Positions 48,890-62,414 of a stretch of 64,000 bases of DNA are shown piece by piece; the stretch's first letter is position 1; each line of letters opens with the position of its first letter. Source of the DNA: Apostichopus japonicus (lineage: Eukaryota; Echinodermata; Holothuroidea; Aspidochirotida; Stichopodidae); assembly GCF_037975245.1 (NCBI RefSeq), contig NC_092561.1, positions 14,787,001 to 14,851,000 of the forward strand. Reading direction: 5' to 3'. The position numbers and the translations under genes are program-made. The notes under the pieces were generated by a model. It made no database searches. It saw only the letters and a program-made list of their open reading frames with translations, and was not told the origin of the DNA.

Positions 48890-49131
48890 ATCCCTGCAAG
48901 AAAGCTAAAGGTAAAACGTCCAAGACTTTGTGGACAAAACAGGAGAACCAGGCTGTGTGGAAACACCTTGGAACTTACATACGGGCCTCAGAAGTGCCTG
49001 GGAAGGATGCTTGTGAAGAGTGCATCAGATTAGCGGAAGGGAACTTACAAAATAGATCATGGAGGCAAATTAAATTTAAATGCTACAACATGATCAACAA
49101 AGTGAAAAAGCAAACACAAAATGAAACATAA
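48890..49131 (+). CDS. Terminal exon with basic Myb/SANT-like domain
   Basis: The acceptor AATCCTAAACAG (exon from 48,890) or CCCTGCAAG (exon from 48,901) opens a frame KKAKGKTSKTLWTKQENQAV that continues WKHLGTYI, VPGKDACEECIRLAE, RSWRQIKFKCYNMINKVKK and stops at 49,129-49,131. The spacing of W, helices and basic residues suggests a small Myb/SANT-like DNA-binding fold preceded by a basic, nuclear-localisation-like stretch. I cannot name a family with certainty. Only the 48,901 acceptor is phase 0 and compatible with direct splicing from the 60-bp exons. Using 48,890 would need an intermediate exon that ends in phase 1. It is likely the 3' end of the SET/repeat gene, but this needs transcript evidence. 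Confidence 0.5.
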
Positions 49132-49139
49132 ATCTTACT

Positions 49140-50130
49140 TCTAAACACGATATCTCAAGAAGGGAAGCTAGGATCAATCTCATATTTGATAAGTAGGTGT
49201 ATCACATTGAGTAAAAGAAGCCTATTGTTTGTAGAGGTCCAGGTCATTTGAGGTCATTTGAGGGGTCAAATTGTGAAAACTTTGTAAACACGTTATCTCA
49301 AGTAGGAAAGCTTGTATTAATCTTGTATTTCGTGTGAAGGAGTACCACATTAAGTAGAGGAAGTGAATGTTTATATGGAGGTTATTTTGGGTCAAAATGT
49401 GCAAACCTTGTATGCACGATACCTCAAGAAGGGAAGCTTGGACCAATCTCATATCTAGTATACAGTTGCGACACATTCATTACAAGCATATTTGTTTTTA
49501 TGGAGGTCAAAGGTCATTTGGAGTCACCAGAGGCCAAATTGTAGGGGTACTCAAAAGTTGTTGGGGGGGGGGGTGGGAAGGGATCGCACCCATTATTCCT
49601 CCCTGGCCATATCTGCTACTGTGTTACTTAATTGGGTACACTGTATAACCATACAGTGCCTAGAGTATACTAGTGGAGCCCTAATGTAACAGGAGCCACC
49701 CTATCTTCGTTGTATTTTTCAAGATGTAATATTTTTATTTGTTTTCCTTAGGATGTAATGTCTATGTAAGTATTTTTGTAATCACTTCTTTGGTGAATTT
49801 TGCGTTTTGGCGAGTAGATGTTTAGTAATGGTTGCCAAATAGCGAGTAAATTTAGAAACATTTGTCGAGACCTGAAAACCTTCAAAACATTATTTCTTAT
49901 GGTAGAAATCACGATACTTTTTATAGGCTACACGGTATATTGATTTTCCATATGGAGTACAAGAATCCAATGCTTGTGAGGTCAAATCTCATTTGAGGTC
50001 AACAGAGGTCAAACTCTGAAAAGCCTTTTACATGATATCTAACAATGGGAATGATTATATTTCACATACTTGGTGTGTGGATGTATCACATTAGGTACAA
50101 GACCCCTATTGTTTTGGTGGAGGTGTGTAT
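49140..50130. repeat. Degenerate tandem repeat with GAGGTCA words
   Basis: Units of about 115-145 bases recur, with CGATATCTCAAGAAGGGAAGC, ATCTCATAT, GTATCACATTRAGTA and TTTATGGAGGTCA. Starts are near 49,148, 49,291, 49,418 and again near 50,030. They share the AGGTCATTTGAGGTCA style with the 28-30.5 kb array but are a different sequence. A poly-G run lies at 49,563-49,572. Confidence 0.6.
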
Positions 50131-51991
50131 TGCCACGTACAGTGGAATGAACTGTGTTTACCATGCCATAGTGTAGTTGTAAATCAACAAAGTGGTTCGG
50201 GCCATTACATTGTAACAGCTATTTCTGGTTCACAAGCAGAAGTCTAGTGCAATGAAGCCAGCAAAACCTCATTGTATTTCTTATTCTGCTTGGATATGGA
50301 CCTGCATATTCTGATTTTGAAACCTTATTACTGAAAGTTATCTAGTGTACTAAAACAAGCAAATGTCATATACACTGTAGTGGAAAGACAGCTTGTAATT
50401 AGATTAGCCCTTTCAGTACGCCTACTGTAAGTTGCATAATATGCCAATTTCATGCAAGATATGCTCACCAAACAATGCCAAAATATGTTTAGGCACTCCA
50501 AATTAAATTATCTCAATACAGACCATATTAGTTGGCACTGAGACCTCTTTAGTGTATAAACTGTAACTCTTAAATTTACTTGTATGTGAATGAAAGTGTG
50601 TACATGTCCTTAACGTGTTTCTTACAATAGGGGAATCAACTTGCAAACCATCTGTTATGTTGTTTGCAAATATCAGTGACTACCCACAAATGTATGAATA
50701 GAAAGTTCTTAATATAGTCAGCGCAGTCTGATTTGTGACCACAAGTGTCACATCCCCAGTTCACATTTTTCCAGAATTACACATTTCTGTTAGACTTACC
50801 AATATATGATAATGCATCTAAACTTGGATTGCTTGAGTTCAACAGAGTTAGTATCACTTTGATCTATACAGTACTAAGAATTTCAAACTTAACAAGCTGT
50901 CATTTTCAGTTTGCCTTTTTGTACCTTTCAAACCTTTCAAACTTGTCAGTGAGAAAGATCATATGAATGTTCCGTGATTTTATGACTGAATTCTGAAATA
51001 AGCTGATGGTTACAAAATGTTAGATATTTTTTTAAATTTGATATATAAAATGTAGTGATTTACATTGTAACAGTCTTCAATGAAATATTTTGTATTACAT
51101 AAAAACCTTGATATTCAATGGGTACAAAATAATTTTATTTGAGTAAAATTTTGCATTATTTGAAAACATTTTTTTTGTAACAAATTAGACTAATAAAGTA
51201 CTATTGTTTATTGAAGCTATGGTAAATATGAATTACTGAATAGAATTTTTGCTCTGTGAATGAATTTTAATACTGTTATGAATTGACAATTATTAACTTT
51301 TAAAAAGTAACCTTATTGGAATTATGTCCTCTATGAATCACGCATTGGATTTATCCATATATGATTTGCTGCTCTTTAAAGTAATCATCATAGCTACTCA
51401 TAAACTGTATCCACAACATTTGTACATTTCATTGCAACAGGTGTTTTGTGTGTTATTAGAATTGGGATATACTTGGTATATTTTCTGCTTTAAGCTTCTG
51501 TATACATAGGTCAACATCTGTTGTCCAGTGTATGTTCATAATGTGTTTGGTATTGCTGAATTCTTCCCTTGGTTAAATATCTCTTTTCTCCCCTGTGTAT
51601 CTTCATGTCACCATTATAATTCATGCTTACAGAATCCAATCATGGAGTACTGTAATACACAACATATTTCATAACATGTAGGTTATGTTTGGTTCAAGAA
51701 AATAACTTCAGACTGGCTAAAAATTTGTTACATTGTTTGGTTCTTACTTCGAATGAAATTAAATCAGCCACTTCTCAAAAATACCATTAAATCAGAATCC
51801 AGACTGCTAAATCACTTACGTAAACATGTTAGTTCAAACAAGTGAAGTACTTCTGGCCTAGTTAAGGACATCAAAACCTGCACTTGCATCATGATTGCAT
51901 TTGCAGAAACTGATACACTACAGAATAGAGCATTATGAAATTGTTGAATTGATTGTATCATTTTAAAGATATTAAATACTATGAATTGCAG
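50131..51991. other. No gene recognised
   Basis: AT-rich, with no frame longer than about 80 codons and no recognisable domain. It may include the 3' UTR of the preceding gene. Confidence 0.45.
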
Positions 51992-52524
51992 TTCAAACTG
52001 AAATATGTGATAAGCTTGTTTCACATAGAGGTATTTGCAAATCAAAATGTATTCACATAATCAAAGTTGAACTTGTTACCATTACTGTTAATGGCTAAAC
52101 TTACTGCCAACCAGAGTTGTTTCATTCTGTACAGCCAATTTCATTGTAATTAAATGTCACCAATTTGGAAAAATAAATTAGAATTGTGGTGATTTATATA
52201 AAATATTGTTCCTTATAAAATGTTCTTCCTTGAAGTTATTTCCTGATCATTTGAGATTCAAACTGAAATATGTGATAAGCTTGTTTCACATAGAGGTATT
52301 TGCAAGTCAAAATGTATTCACATAATCAAAGTTGAACTTGTTACCATTACTGTTAATGGCTAAACTTACTGCCAACCAGAGTTGTTTCATTCTGTACAGC
52401 CAATTTCATTGTAATTAAATGTCACCAATATGGAAAAATAAATTAGAATTGTGGTGATTTATATAAAATATTGTTCCTTAAATAATGTTCTTCCTTGAAG
52501 TTATTTCCTGATCATTTGAGATTC
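51992..52524. repeat. 265-bp two-copy tandem duplication
   Basis: The block starting TTCAAACTGAAATATGTGAT at 51,992 is repeated from 52,257 to about 52,524, with only a few differences (for example TTTGGAAAA versus TATGGAAAA). No coding content. Confidence 0.9.
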
Positions 52525-53696
52525 ACAGAATAAATTGGAAAAGAAACATCATGAAAGCAATATTTGTGTATATTTGAGTTTGGTACCAAATGAAATGCAT
52601 TCAAATTTTTATTGTAAGGAACTTTCAATAAAGTACTGTAGGTACAATCCTTGAAGTAGCTTTCAAAACACGATCATGTTATCATACATAAGGATATTTA
52701 GATGAAAAGAATTGTTAGATCTGTAATGAAAATCAGGCATGACTATAAAATATATTGGGAGAAATATCCATAACTGTTTCAATTAGTTGATTGACCTCCC
52801 GTCTTCATAAGCTGTATATCACCAAAGCTGCTGGGGCTACGGCATGGCCCAGAGTGGTGGCCTGTTAGTTGATCTCTCATGTATATTTTTTTAATTAAAT
52901 ATGTACCTTTGTCCTGACCCTGGGTATATTTGTATGTTCTCTAGACTGGTATGAAAATACTGGAATGCAAGGTCAAATACCAAACAGTGACAGAGCTTAA
53001 GAAAGACAAACCAACTGACAGGCCCAGACAAGGGGATTAGAAGTGTTGGAAAACTAGCACAATCTGATATGGTCACCTATGAACCTCCTTTTGATATGGC
53101 TCTCATGACCTAGCAGGAGTCAAAAAAGTTCATATTCAGTGTTGCTGTGTCCTGGCAAGAAATTTGGTAAATGAATTGATTGTTTCAAATGTTAAACTCA
53201 AACAAAGAATTGTCAGCCAGATACAAAAACAAACATTTAAAATTCATATTGGTGAAGTATTACACTTCCAAGTAAGCTCACCAAACGTGTCTCCATAAGG
53301 AAAGTTAAATTGAGGGCACTGTTCAATAACAATGGATTTAGAAATTTTCCAGCTGATACACAGATACACACTGATACACTCAAAGTCTCCATTAGGTTTG
53401 CCTACTGGAGACATTTTTTCAAATGCTTGTAACTAATGTCATTTCCAATATTTTAGCATCCCATAGGACTCAAAATGGTCAAGTACATCAAATATACATA
53501 TTAATTACCTAAATATGCAAATTTCTTGTAAAACTGGCTTGATTATTGTCACTTTCCTTGTGGAGACGGCCAAAATGACTCCACAGGGAAATGTGTCTCC
53601 ACAAGGCTATGTTAGGACACCTAACCGTCTCCATAAGGTAGCTGTTGTGAGAACACACACACACACACCCACACACGCACACACGCCATCACCATC
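52525..53696. other. No gene; GTCTCCATAAGG words and (CA)n run
   Basis: No exon is supported. Between 53,290 and 53,640 the words GTCTCCATAAGG and GTCTCCACAAGG recur about five times, followed by a (CA)n run (about 53,651-53,688) that abuts the left edge of duplication copy 2. Confidence 0.5.
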
Positions 53697-54095
53697 GCAT
53701 TGATTCCTTCTGCCTTCGGCAAGGAATAAAATGGCTTTGGTAAAGCGTTACGTACTAGAATATTTAAAAAAGTTCTGAGGGGTCTAAGCGATCTGTGATG
53801 TGCCGAGAGTTCAATATTTAGAGGTTAAAAATAAATACTCCGGAAAATGTAGACATGTTTGACATTATGCGGTTATGAATTATTTTTATTTCGGATTGGT
53901 CATTCTACAAATGTCAAAGAAACGTAACTAGGCCTGATCGAAGTCATAACAGGGTGATAAACAAAATCAAGTATTGTACATTAATTATAAAGAACGTTAA
54001 TATGCTAAGCAACACACACACCTTTAGCGTTAAGTTGAAAATGTTATGTCTTAAGAGTGAATCTACAATTATTAAGAAAAAACGAAATAAGACAA

Positions 54096-54682
<587 letters not shown>

Positions 54683-54689
54683 CTGAAAT

Positions 54690-56436
54690 CAAATGAAAAC
54701 ACACTGGGTTGATATAAGGCGATAACAAGACCCGTTCCTTCGCGAATATGGTATATAACATCTTAAACCCTTACATGCGTCTTGGAAATATTTCAAATAA
54801 CCTATGGTATCCTTTCGTCAGCAATTTGTCTATACATCGGTAATTTCTATCTTAACCAATTTTAACATCAATTACCAGAAAAAAGAAAAGGAAATAATAC
54901 TTAATTTCTAGGTGTGCAACAAGAATGAGAAAGTCAAATCAATCATAGATATATAAATTCATTTCAAACAATATAATGAAACTTGATTCCCTTTATAGGC
55001 GAAAAGCTAACATTGTCTGTAAGAGATTATACATATAAGACAACTATACAGTGAATTTCACTTGTTAATTTCACTTATTGCATTACTAGTATTATGTCTG
55101 ATGTGACTTTCAGGAGCAAACCAGAAAGTAAACTAACCGAAAATCTCCAGACAAGTTTTTAACACTTCTATAGTTAAAAAAACTTACCTTACAAGAAATT
55201 GTTACACTCTAATTAACGAATCTTTAGTAAATATAAATTAAATAACAAAAAGATCGAATGACTCTTTTCAATTCCAAAGAAAAAAAAAAACGGAAAAAAA
55301 TCTTTCCAAATAGATAAACAAAAACGGCACATCTACTTTATTATAAAGGGAAATATTATAAAGAGCAAAAATTAAGAGCATTTGCAGATGATTCAGACTA
55401 AAAAGGATATGGCCCCTGCTCAGTTAGCCCTGGCTCCACCGCTGTTAGCTTAATATATACTTTATAGTGTATTGGTCGTTGAAATGAACTTGTTCTGGAC
55501 ATGTCTTTATCGATGTAAATCGATCATAGAGCCACAACAAAGGACAGTTAAGTTAACAGAGACTAAATTTGTACGACTGCAAACATTTTAATGTCATCGA
55601 CATGTAAATGGTTAAATTTTACGTACATAACGTGTGCGAGTAAGTAGTGATAATGAATTAATATTATTTACTTACTTGAAACATAATTTCATTGTGAATA
55701 ATTGTCCATCTATTGTTAACTTATACAATTAAGTCTTTTGAATTGCTGAGTTATGCACTGGTTGCAGTAGAAAAGTTGAAAATTATCTAAAACTTACTGG
55801 AATTGTAATTAAAATAATTCATTCAGGCGGCGTCAAAAATGTTACAATATACAGTAAGTCGTAACTTTGTGACACTTATGCAAAAGTTTGAAAGAGAATA
55901 CATGAGACTGCAGTTTTTTTTTATGTCATCGACATGTAAATGGTTCAATTTTACGTGCATAACGTGTGCGAGTAAGTAGTGATACTCAATTAATATGTTT
56001 ACAGGGTGCATCTAATTTACTTACTTCAGACATTATTTCATTGTGTATAATAATGCAGCGATTGTTAACTTATAAAAATAAGTCCTTTGAATTGCTGAGT
56101 TATGCACTGGTTGCAGTAAAAAAGTTGACAACTTCTCAAAAGCCTACTGAAATGTTAATTAGAAGAATTCATCCAGACGGCGTCAAAAATGTTACAATAT
56201 AAGTCCTCACTTTGTGACACTTATGCGAACGTTTGAATAGGGAATTATGTGTACATGAAATTCATAATTGCGTCAGTTTTGTTAAACTAGATGCTTGAGT
56301 GATGATTTATATAGACATTAAAAGCCAGATACAAACATTCCAAAAGGCAACGATACTTGAACCTGAAATGTACGGTCTGTCAATTTATTATCGCTTAGTC
56401 TGGACTAGGTGTTAATTCCATAATTTAAGGTACCGA
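54690..56436. other. 3' flank of GTPase gene 2 with two-copy tandem repeat
   Basis: Matches 19,036-20,819. The CATGTAAATGGTT block occurs at about 55,600 and 55,934. No gene other than a possible 3' UTR. Confidence 0.6.
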
Positions 56437-59400
56437 TTAAGAAGTGTGTCCCTTTTGCTGGTTCGTTGAAACTGACATGTTAAATTGTACTGAAATAGGA
56501 GGCATCGTAATCGATGGCCCGGTCCATATGACTTCTTTCGTATCATTTATTGCCTGCTCTTTTGTAATATTTTCCCAACTGGGTGGGATGATTGCTGGTG
56601 AACATCTATAATGCTTGGCAAATTCTTCATTATGGGTCTTCATTATCCATTTCCAGTAATATTGGTTCCTCGGTAACAGCTCATTTTTCGGTAGTATTTG
56701 CCATGAAGGAAAATCTTTTTTGTAATCTTTACAACTTTTTTGCTGACCACGTAATGTGTATGTGGCGATCTCTGAACCTACACGAGTTTCACAGTCGGCA
56801 GTTTCCAAATGGGGAGTATTTTGGCATTTCCCTCCAGAAATTCCACTTGGCAAATGTGTTAGAGCAAAGTGATATCCATGCCTTGGACCCTTGGGAAGAG
56901 GATTTTCACACGGAGCACCGCATAAAGGACATTGTTCAAAGCACATGTTGTTTGACACGAATGATAAAATGCTATCTAAGAGGCCGGACTTTCTTAAAAA
57001 CGACTTCATCCCAGTTGCATTTGGAGCATCAGGTAATTTAAGCTCTTGGATAATAATGTTACTGAAATCCCGCTTAACAAATGTGGTGAATTCCTTGATG
57101 AAGAAGCTCAGATCTTGAACATTGTATGACAGTGGCTCCATTGAAATTTCAGGACTCACAGAATATGTTTTAGAATTGAGTGCGCGGAAGAAGTTTTGCA
57201 CCCAAAGCTTGAAGAGACTAGAATCATGTTTAGCATCTTGTGTATCTTTTACATCAATGCTTGCATGTTCAATTGCCTCCTCTAGCCTCTTAATCATACT
57301 ATTCACAGCATCATCCGCCTGATAACGCATTTTGAGATTTCGGCCTTTCACTTGGCAACACAAAATGGATAATTCCATTGTAAGAACAGAAGATACAAAC
57401 TTCATTTGGTCTGTCGTATATGTAATGTAGTCCAAACCGCAGTTCTGCTTAATCATGTTGAATAAGACAAACTTGTTCATCGATCTGTTGTCAGGTCTGT
57501 ATGTCAAGATATATTGCAGAACGTGTTCTTTAAGAAAATCATAAACATACGAAACAGCTAATGGAGTAAGTATGTCTTGGAAAACTTGGATCACTCGATG
57601 TGCAAGATCATCGGATTTGCAGAATGCGAGAAAATCTTTACGTAGTGACTCTTTTTCGTTTTCCATCAATGCTAAAAATGAATTTTCAGCTTCGTACTCT
57701 CGCTGGCGTTGTAAGGCAATATCACACAGTTTTCCACAAATGTGAAGCATCACCTTCGCCTTAAGGAGACAGTGAGGTTCAGATGAAAATCTTTTAAGAG
57801 AGAGCTTTTGCAGGGCATCACGTAGTACGCACTGCAGAAGGTTTGCATCAAACTTCTTTTCATAAATTCTCTCCTCCATATCCATTAAACTTTCGTCTAT
57901 GATTCCCTTTAAAATATTAGCATTGTGATGGAACCATTGTTCGACATAACGACTATCTCCTTTTGTTGGAAAGTAATCAACCCAGTTATTGTCAACAGCA
58001 TGTTTTTTTATTCCACCTTCTCTAAGAAGGTTTTCGATTCCTGACGAAATAGCCATATCCATTGTTATAGAAAGAAGTAGATCCTCACAAGTTGCCCTTA
58101 ATGCTACTTCAGACATCACGGTATGAGGAAAATCTTCTTCCTGGTTTTTCACCCATTTATTCCAGTTACTGGCAAAAAGTTTTTCAAGATCATGTTTTTG
58201 AGAACTTTTAAGTCTAGAAGCAGTATGTTCGGCATCTTCTCGAAGTTTGGTTCTTAGCTTCGCCATTGCGCTGGGTATATCGTTCTGTAACTTTTTTGTG
58301 GTAATTTCATTCCCAAGAACTGCCATGACTTGAATCTTTTCCTCCGTTATTGCTGCTACAATTTGCTGCTCAACGCTTTTTTTATGGCTTAAAATGAAGT
58401 CTTTCCTGGGATGCTCTGATGCATATTTAGAAAATGAATCATGAATATTTTCCTTTTTACTGTTAAGGTCTTTGTTCAATTCCATTTGTATATTGGTCAA
58501 CAACTTTTCAGGATTAGCATGTGAATTGAGTATTTTTCTTCGCCAGAGTGAAATAGTTTTGATTAAGTCCAATTTCATTTGCTTGATCCATACATTGACT
58601 TCCATACAGAGGTTATCAAAATCCACGGCTTTTATGCTGTCCTGAAAATTGAACAAAAACTTTTCATCTCTAACTGCTTTCCAAACGTCACGAATCCTTT
58701 GATTAAATGTTGAAACAGTGAACTGAGGTTTGATCTTTTGATCTTTTACATCATTTAATATGCTGTTTTTAACAGACATAACTGTATGGCCATACATCTC
58801 ATGAGGTGGAGACATTGCTCCAGTCCACAAAGGCGGGAAATATTGCACGTTTTCTCCATTTATGCCACGTCGTAGGTCAAACACATCAGAAAATTGTTCG
58901 TAGCGACTTCCAAATCCTTCTTTTTTGGAGGCTTCCTTTATAGCTTTGTTCAGAGTGCTTTCTATTTGAGTCATGCTTACTTTGTTTCTTTTTTCGGCTG
59001 TGACTTTGGAAACTCGTTGCTGAACTATCCTACACTGAGAGTGAAGGTTAACTTTTTTCATTCTAATTAATGCATGAGCGGCGATTTGTAATAAGCCGAT
59101 CATTTCAGGACCGACGTTTTCGCCTGCTATGTTTAGCAACGTAACATCCGATATACACAACACAAGAGTGACAATTTCATTGTCGAATCGAATATCGTCT
59201 TTAGATATCCTCTCTTGTGATTGTATTCCTTCTGAATCTATGAGAAATATAAACTTCACCCCCAGCTGGTCAACGAAATCATCAGCTACCTTTAACACAC
59301 GCAGGAAAAGTCCTTTAGTGCACTGCCCTGATCTGACAGGAAACTGTACCCCAAACATTGTATTCAGCAATGTGGACTTCCCACTACTCTGCACACCAAC

Positions 59401-61331
59401 AACACACATTACTAATATTGGAGGGTCTCCAAGTTTGGCTCTTAACTGAGTAAGCACACTTGACACCCATGATAATGGTATGCGTCCTGTGTCCCCATCC
59501 ATTATTTCAATAGCATGTCCATTTAGAAGTAGGCTAGATGCATGTGTAGGCAGTATAAAGACATTTGTTTCTTCATCGGTTTTATTCTCTAGTTCTTCAT
59601 GAGCTTCATACCACTGTCCTAATTCACGAATGAAATGCTCCCAACCAAAGCTTTTATCTCTGATCTCTCCTGCTTCCTTTAGCCGCAATTTTTCAAAACG
59701 TTGCCTTCTTTGTCTTAGGTCACTTTCCTCATGGTCGCGTTCAGACTGGTCACTGTCTTCGTCGACAGCATTTATCTTATCTTTGATGCACACATCCAGC
59801 TCTTCTATTGACCTCTCTAACTTAACGATGTTATCTAAATTTTCTCTTACGTTTTCGTCTTCCATTCGACGTAATTCCTCTTGAAGATAAGATACAAAAT
59901 ATCCAAAGCGTTCCACGTCATTTCCGGTCTCGTTGAGTTCCTTACGAAAATGTTCTATTGGTTTGGAAAGTCCACACTCTAGTTGTTTTTTTCTCTTATC
60001 AACTTTTTTGCTTTTTATTTCTTCAAGCAGTAGATCAACAGACTTCTCACTTTCACTACTTGGTTTTATTGGTTCTTTATCTATGACCACCCAATCGCGC
60101 CACACACTCTGAAGAGGAAATGTTGTTTCTTTATACTTTGCCAAATCTGCGATGTTTCCTAGATCAAGTAGTTTTTTGAGAGATGAGCGGGCCTTCCTGA
60201 AGCTTTCATCGTCGTCTTCAAGGTCAATTCCCCCACAATACTCGCCCAAACTTTCAAGACTACGTAAATCTGTATCGGGACATTTCTTACGATACTTTGT
60301 AATTGTGCAACAAAGCTCTTCACAAAGATTTTCTATTTTGAGAAATCTTACATAGAGACAATTTTCAACCCACTTTTGAGGTGTTTTAGGGGCGGATTGG
60401 CGTTCATCATCTATCACGATAAATTTGTGAATCTTTGTGTATGATCTAATTGTTGTGCTTGCACTTTTCAACCTGTCTTGATTTCGTTTAGCAATGAAGG
60501 CGATCGTGACATTGGCAGCCTTGCACATAAATTTGGTGGATGCAGGAAACGCCGTAGCATCACCTCTAAGGTTAAAAATGGCAATAATCCACTTCAGCTT
60601 TTCTGAGCCATTGGAATTTGTGGGAAGGTACCAAACACCCTCTACACATCCTTCAGAAAATTTTGGACGAACGGAGTCTTCTTCTTTGCTTACAAAATAT
60701 GAGAACTTATGATGACCTTGAAGAGGTCCTAGTAAGTAATTTAGAATAGTAGACTTCGAGAAATTCTTAATACTACCAATTCGCAAAAATGACACAGAAA
60801 ATATAGGAACTGTAACAATATGATGTTCCACCACAGTAAAATTGATGCGCTTCCATTCTTTTACTATGCGACGAAGGGACCATTTTAGGAAGGTGCTATT
60901 TACACTTTTCACTCCATGGAGAATGATAGGTACCGCAAGCTGACAAGCTGACATTTTTTCAAGCACATCTTGGCGTAAGAAAGTATCTGAGCAGTGCAGA
61001 AAGGCAAATACAAAGTCTCTTACACTCAACTCATGTTTGGATTCTAGCATGCATGTTTTTAGAAATTCTTTAGAACGTGCACGGTAATCAAGAGCGCCAA
61101 TCTTACCCCAAAACAATTCAGCAACACTAACATTCTCTTTTAACATATGTGGATTTTTAACATGACACAAGTTCTCCAAGCTAAGGCGACCTGGAAATTT
61201 GTCTTTTAATCCGAGTTCGAGCAGGAATGCAGTAAAGGAAAGTGCCGGCCCATGCGCATCGTCACGGTTGGCATCCTTGTCATCATCTTCTTCATCAGTT
61301 TCATTATCTTCTGGGAAAATTTCACCACCGT
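56437..61331 (-). CDS. VLIG/GVIN1-type very large GTPase, main coding exon (gene 2)
   Basis: One open exon of 4,895 bases. The acceptor is ...CTTTTTAG before 61,331; the ATG further upstream in the same frame (61,356) is intronic, because the aligned bases in gene 1 lack it and carry a stop beyond. With the death-fold exon the protein would be about 1,726 residues.

Approximate positions in that protein: DED-like 10-95; acidic linker 97-120; degenerate first G domain 281-290 (GSIKNFSKST); coiled-coil-like region about 510-650; true P-loop GVQSSGKST 741-749; DSEG 794-797; AGENVGPEMIGLLQIA about 831-846; helical stalk to about 1,555; Cys/His cluster from about 1,559. These are hallmarks of the interferon-inducible very large GTPase family. 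Compared with gene 1 it has four extra residues (WTGP) near the C-terminus. There are no internal stops. Confidence 0.92.
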
Positions 61332-62118
61332 CTAAAAAGAACAACGACCAAACCATAACTTATCAACAACAAACTTCACATCATTTGCATTACTCCTCAA
61401 CAACTATACATATCTACGTGAATGTCACCATACCTCATACCGATCGAATACTTCAATTGAAGCAGTTTTAATTGGGACAATTAACACTTCGATGTCGCAT
61501 ACCCGAATGAGCAGTAGAGCACTCACTTTTGAAGCAACAGCGTAAAATTGTTTCTATTGTAGTTGTGAAAAGGTGACTCTGCCATGATGCTTTTCTAGTT
61601 AATCTTCTGGCCGACCATATACTTTACCTTGAGGAAAACAGCATTTTAATATGACATGGACTACATGAGAGGCGTATTAAGTTTGCGGCAATCCTTTAAC
61701 AGCTTTTATTACGTTCAAGAGCAACAATGCATGGTCGTCTAGTCCACTCAGTCGAATCCTGTGCAAGTCATACAGAAATAATACTAGGTTTGTCAAACCA
61801 CTCTTTCGCCTTTATTAGCTTTAATGGTAATTTCTACAACATCGAACATGAAATGAGCAGAGGTAATGACGATGATAATAAAACATAATAGCCATTCTCC
61901 ATGTCCTGATTTTTTTGGATGTTTAGTATAGGAATATCAAATACTACCGTCGCTGGTTTGCCTGCGACATTTGGTTTACCTTTATTCATTAGTTTACTTG
62001 GTCTTTTGTAGTTATCTGTTTGGTTCCTTGTCAGCTAGGAAGGAAATGTCTACATGTCAATTTGAAAAGCTGAACGTTGACATCTGCATATTTATATATT
62101 TAACGGATTTTCTCTTAC
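61332..62118 (-). other. Intron of GTPase gene 2
   Basis: 787 bases, GTAAGA...TTTTTAG. It is similar to the gene 1 intron except that it lacks the extra ~1 kb. No other feature. Confidence 0.65.
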
Positions 62119-62404
62119 CTACTGAATTTTGATAAGCCGCCACAATGTCAGCAGCTCTATTCAAGTCTAGCTTTCTTAATGATGTTTCGAGGTTGGTCAC
62201 GTCATGTTCATTTATTGTCTTTTTCTGTGTTAGAAAATTAAGCAGTTCCAATCCCGGTGATTTTCTACTGAGTATATCTTCTCTCTGAGCAGGTAAAACA
62301 TTGAACAAGACACAGAGGCGGGAGCAATGGTCAGTGGTAAGGTAACCTTCAAGTGATGTCTTAAATTCCCCAAAATCACCATTTGATGCTTCTGCCGAAG
62401 CCAT
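62119..62404 (-). CDS. Death effector-like domain first coding exon of GTPase gene 2
   Basis: The ATG at 62,404 lies in a good context (GCCATGG), 11 bases after a likely acceptor (TTCGTATTCACAG, exon from 62,415), so a 5' UTR intron is probable. The exon encodes 95 codons plus one base and ends at GTAG|GTAAGA. That phase 1 end fits the two-base start of the exon at 61,331, giving Asp. The protein shows a DED-like pattern of amphipathic helices: FKTSLEGYL, CSRLCVLFNV, REDILSRKSPGLELLNFL, INEHDVTNLETSLRKLDL, AADIVAAYQ. Death-effector domains mediate homotypic assembly in caspase and NF-kappaB signalling. Its fusion to a VLIG GTPase suggests a sensor or adaptor role (inference). A death domain or another death-fold subtype cannot be excluded. 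Confidence 0.75.
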
Positions 62405-62414
62405 GGCTTTAGTG

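Noticed and set aside
61332-61356. ATG at 61,356 as start of GTPase gene 2 (MVWSLFFL...)
   Set aside because: These codons lie upstream of a clear TTTTTAG acceptor. In gene 1 the ATG is ATT and an in-frame TGA follows further upstream, so the bases are intron.
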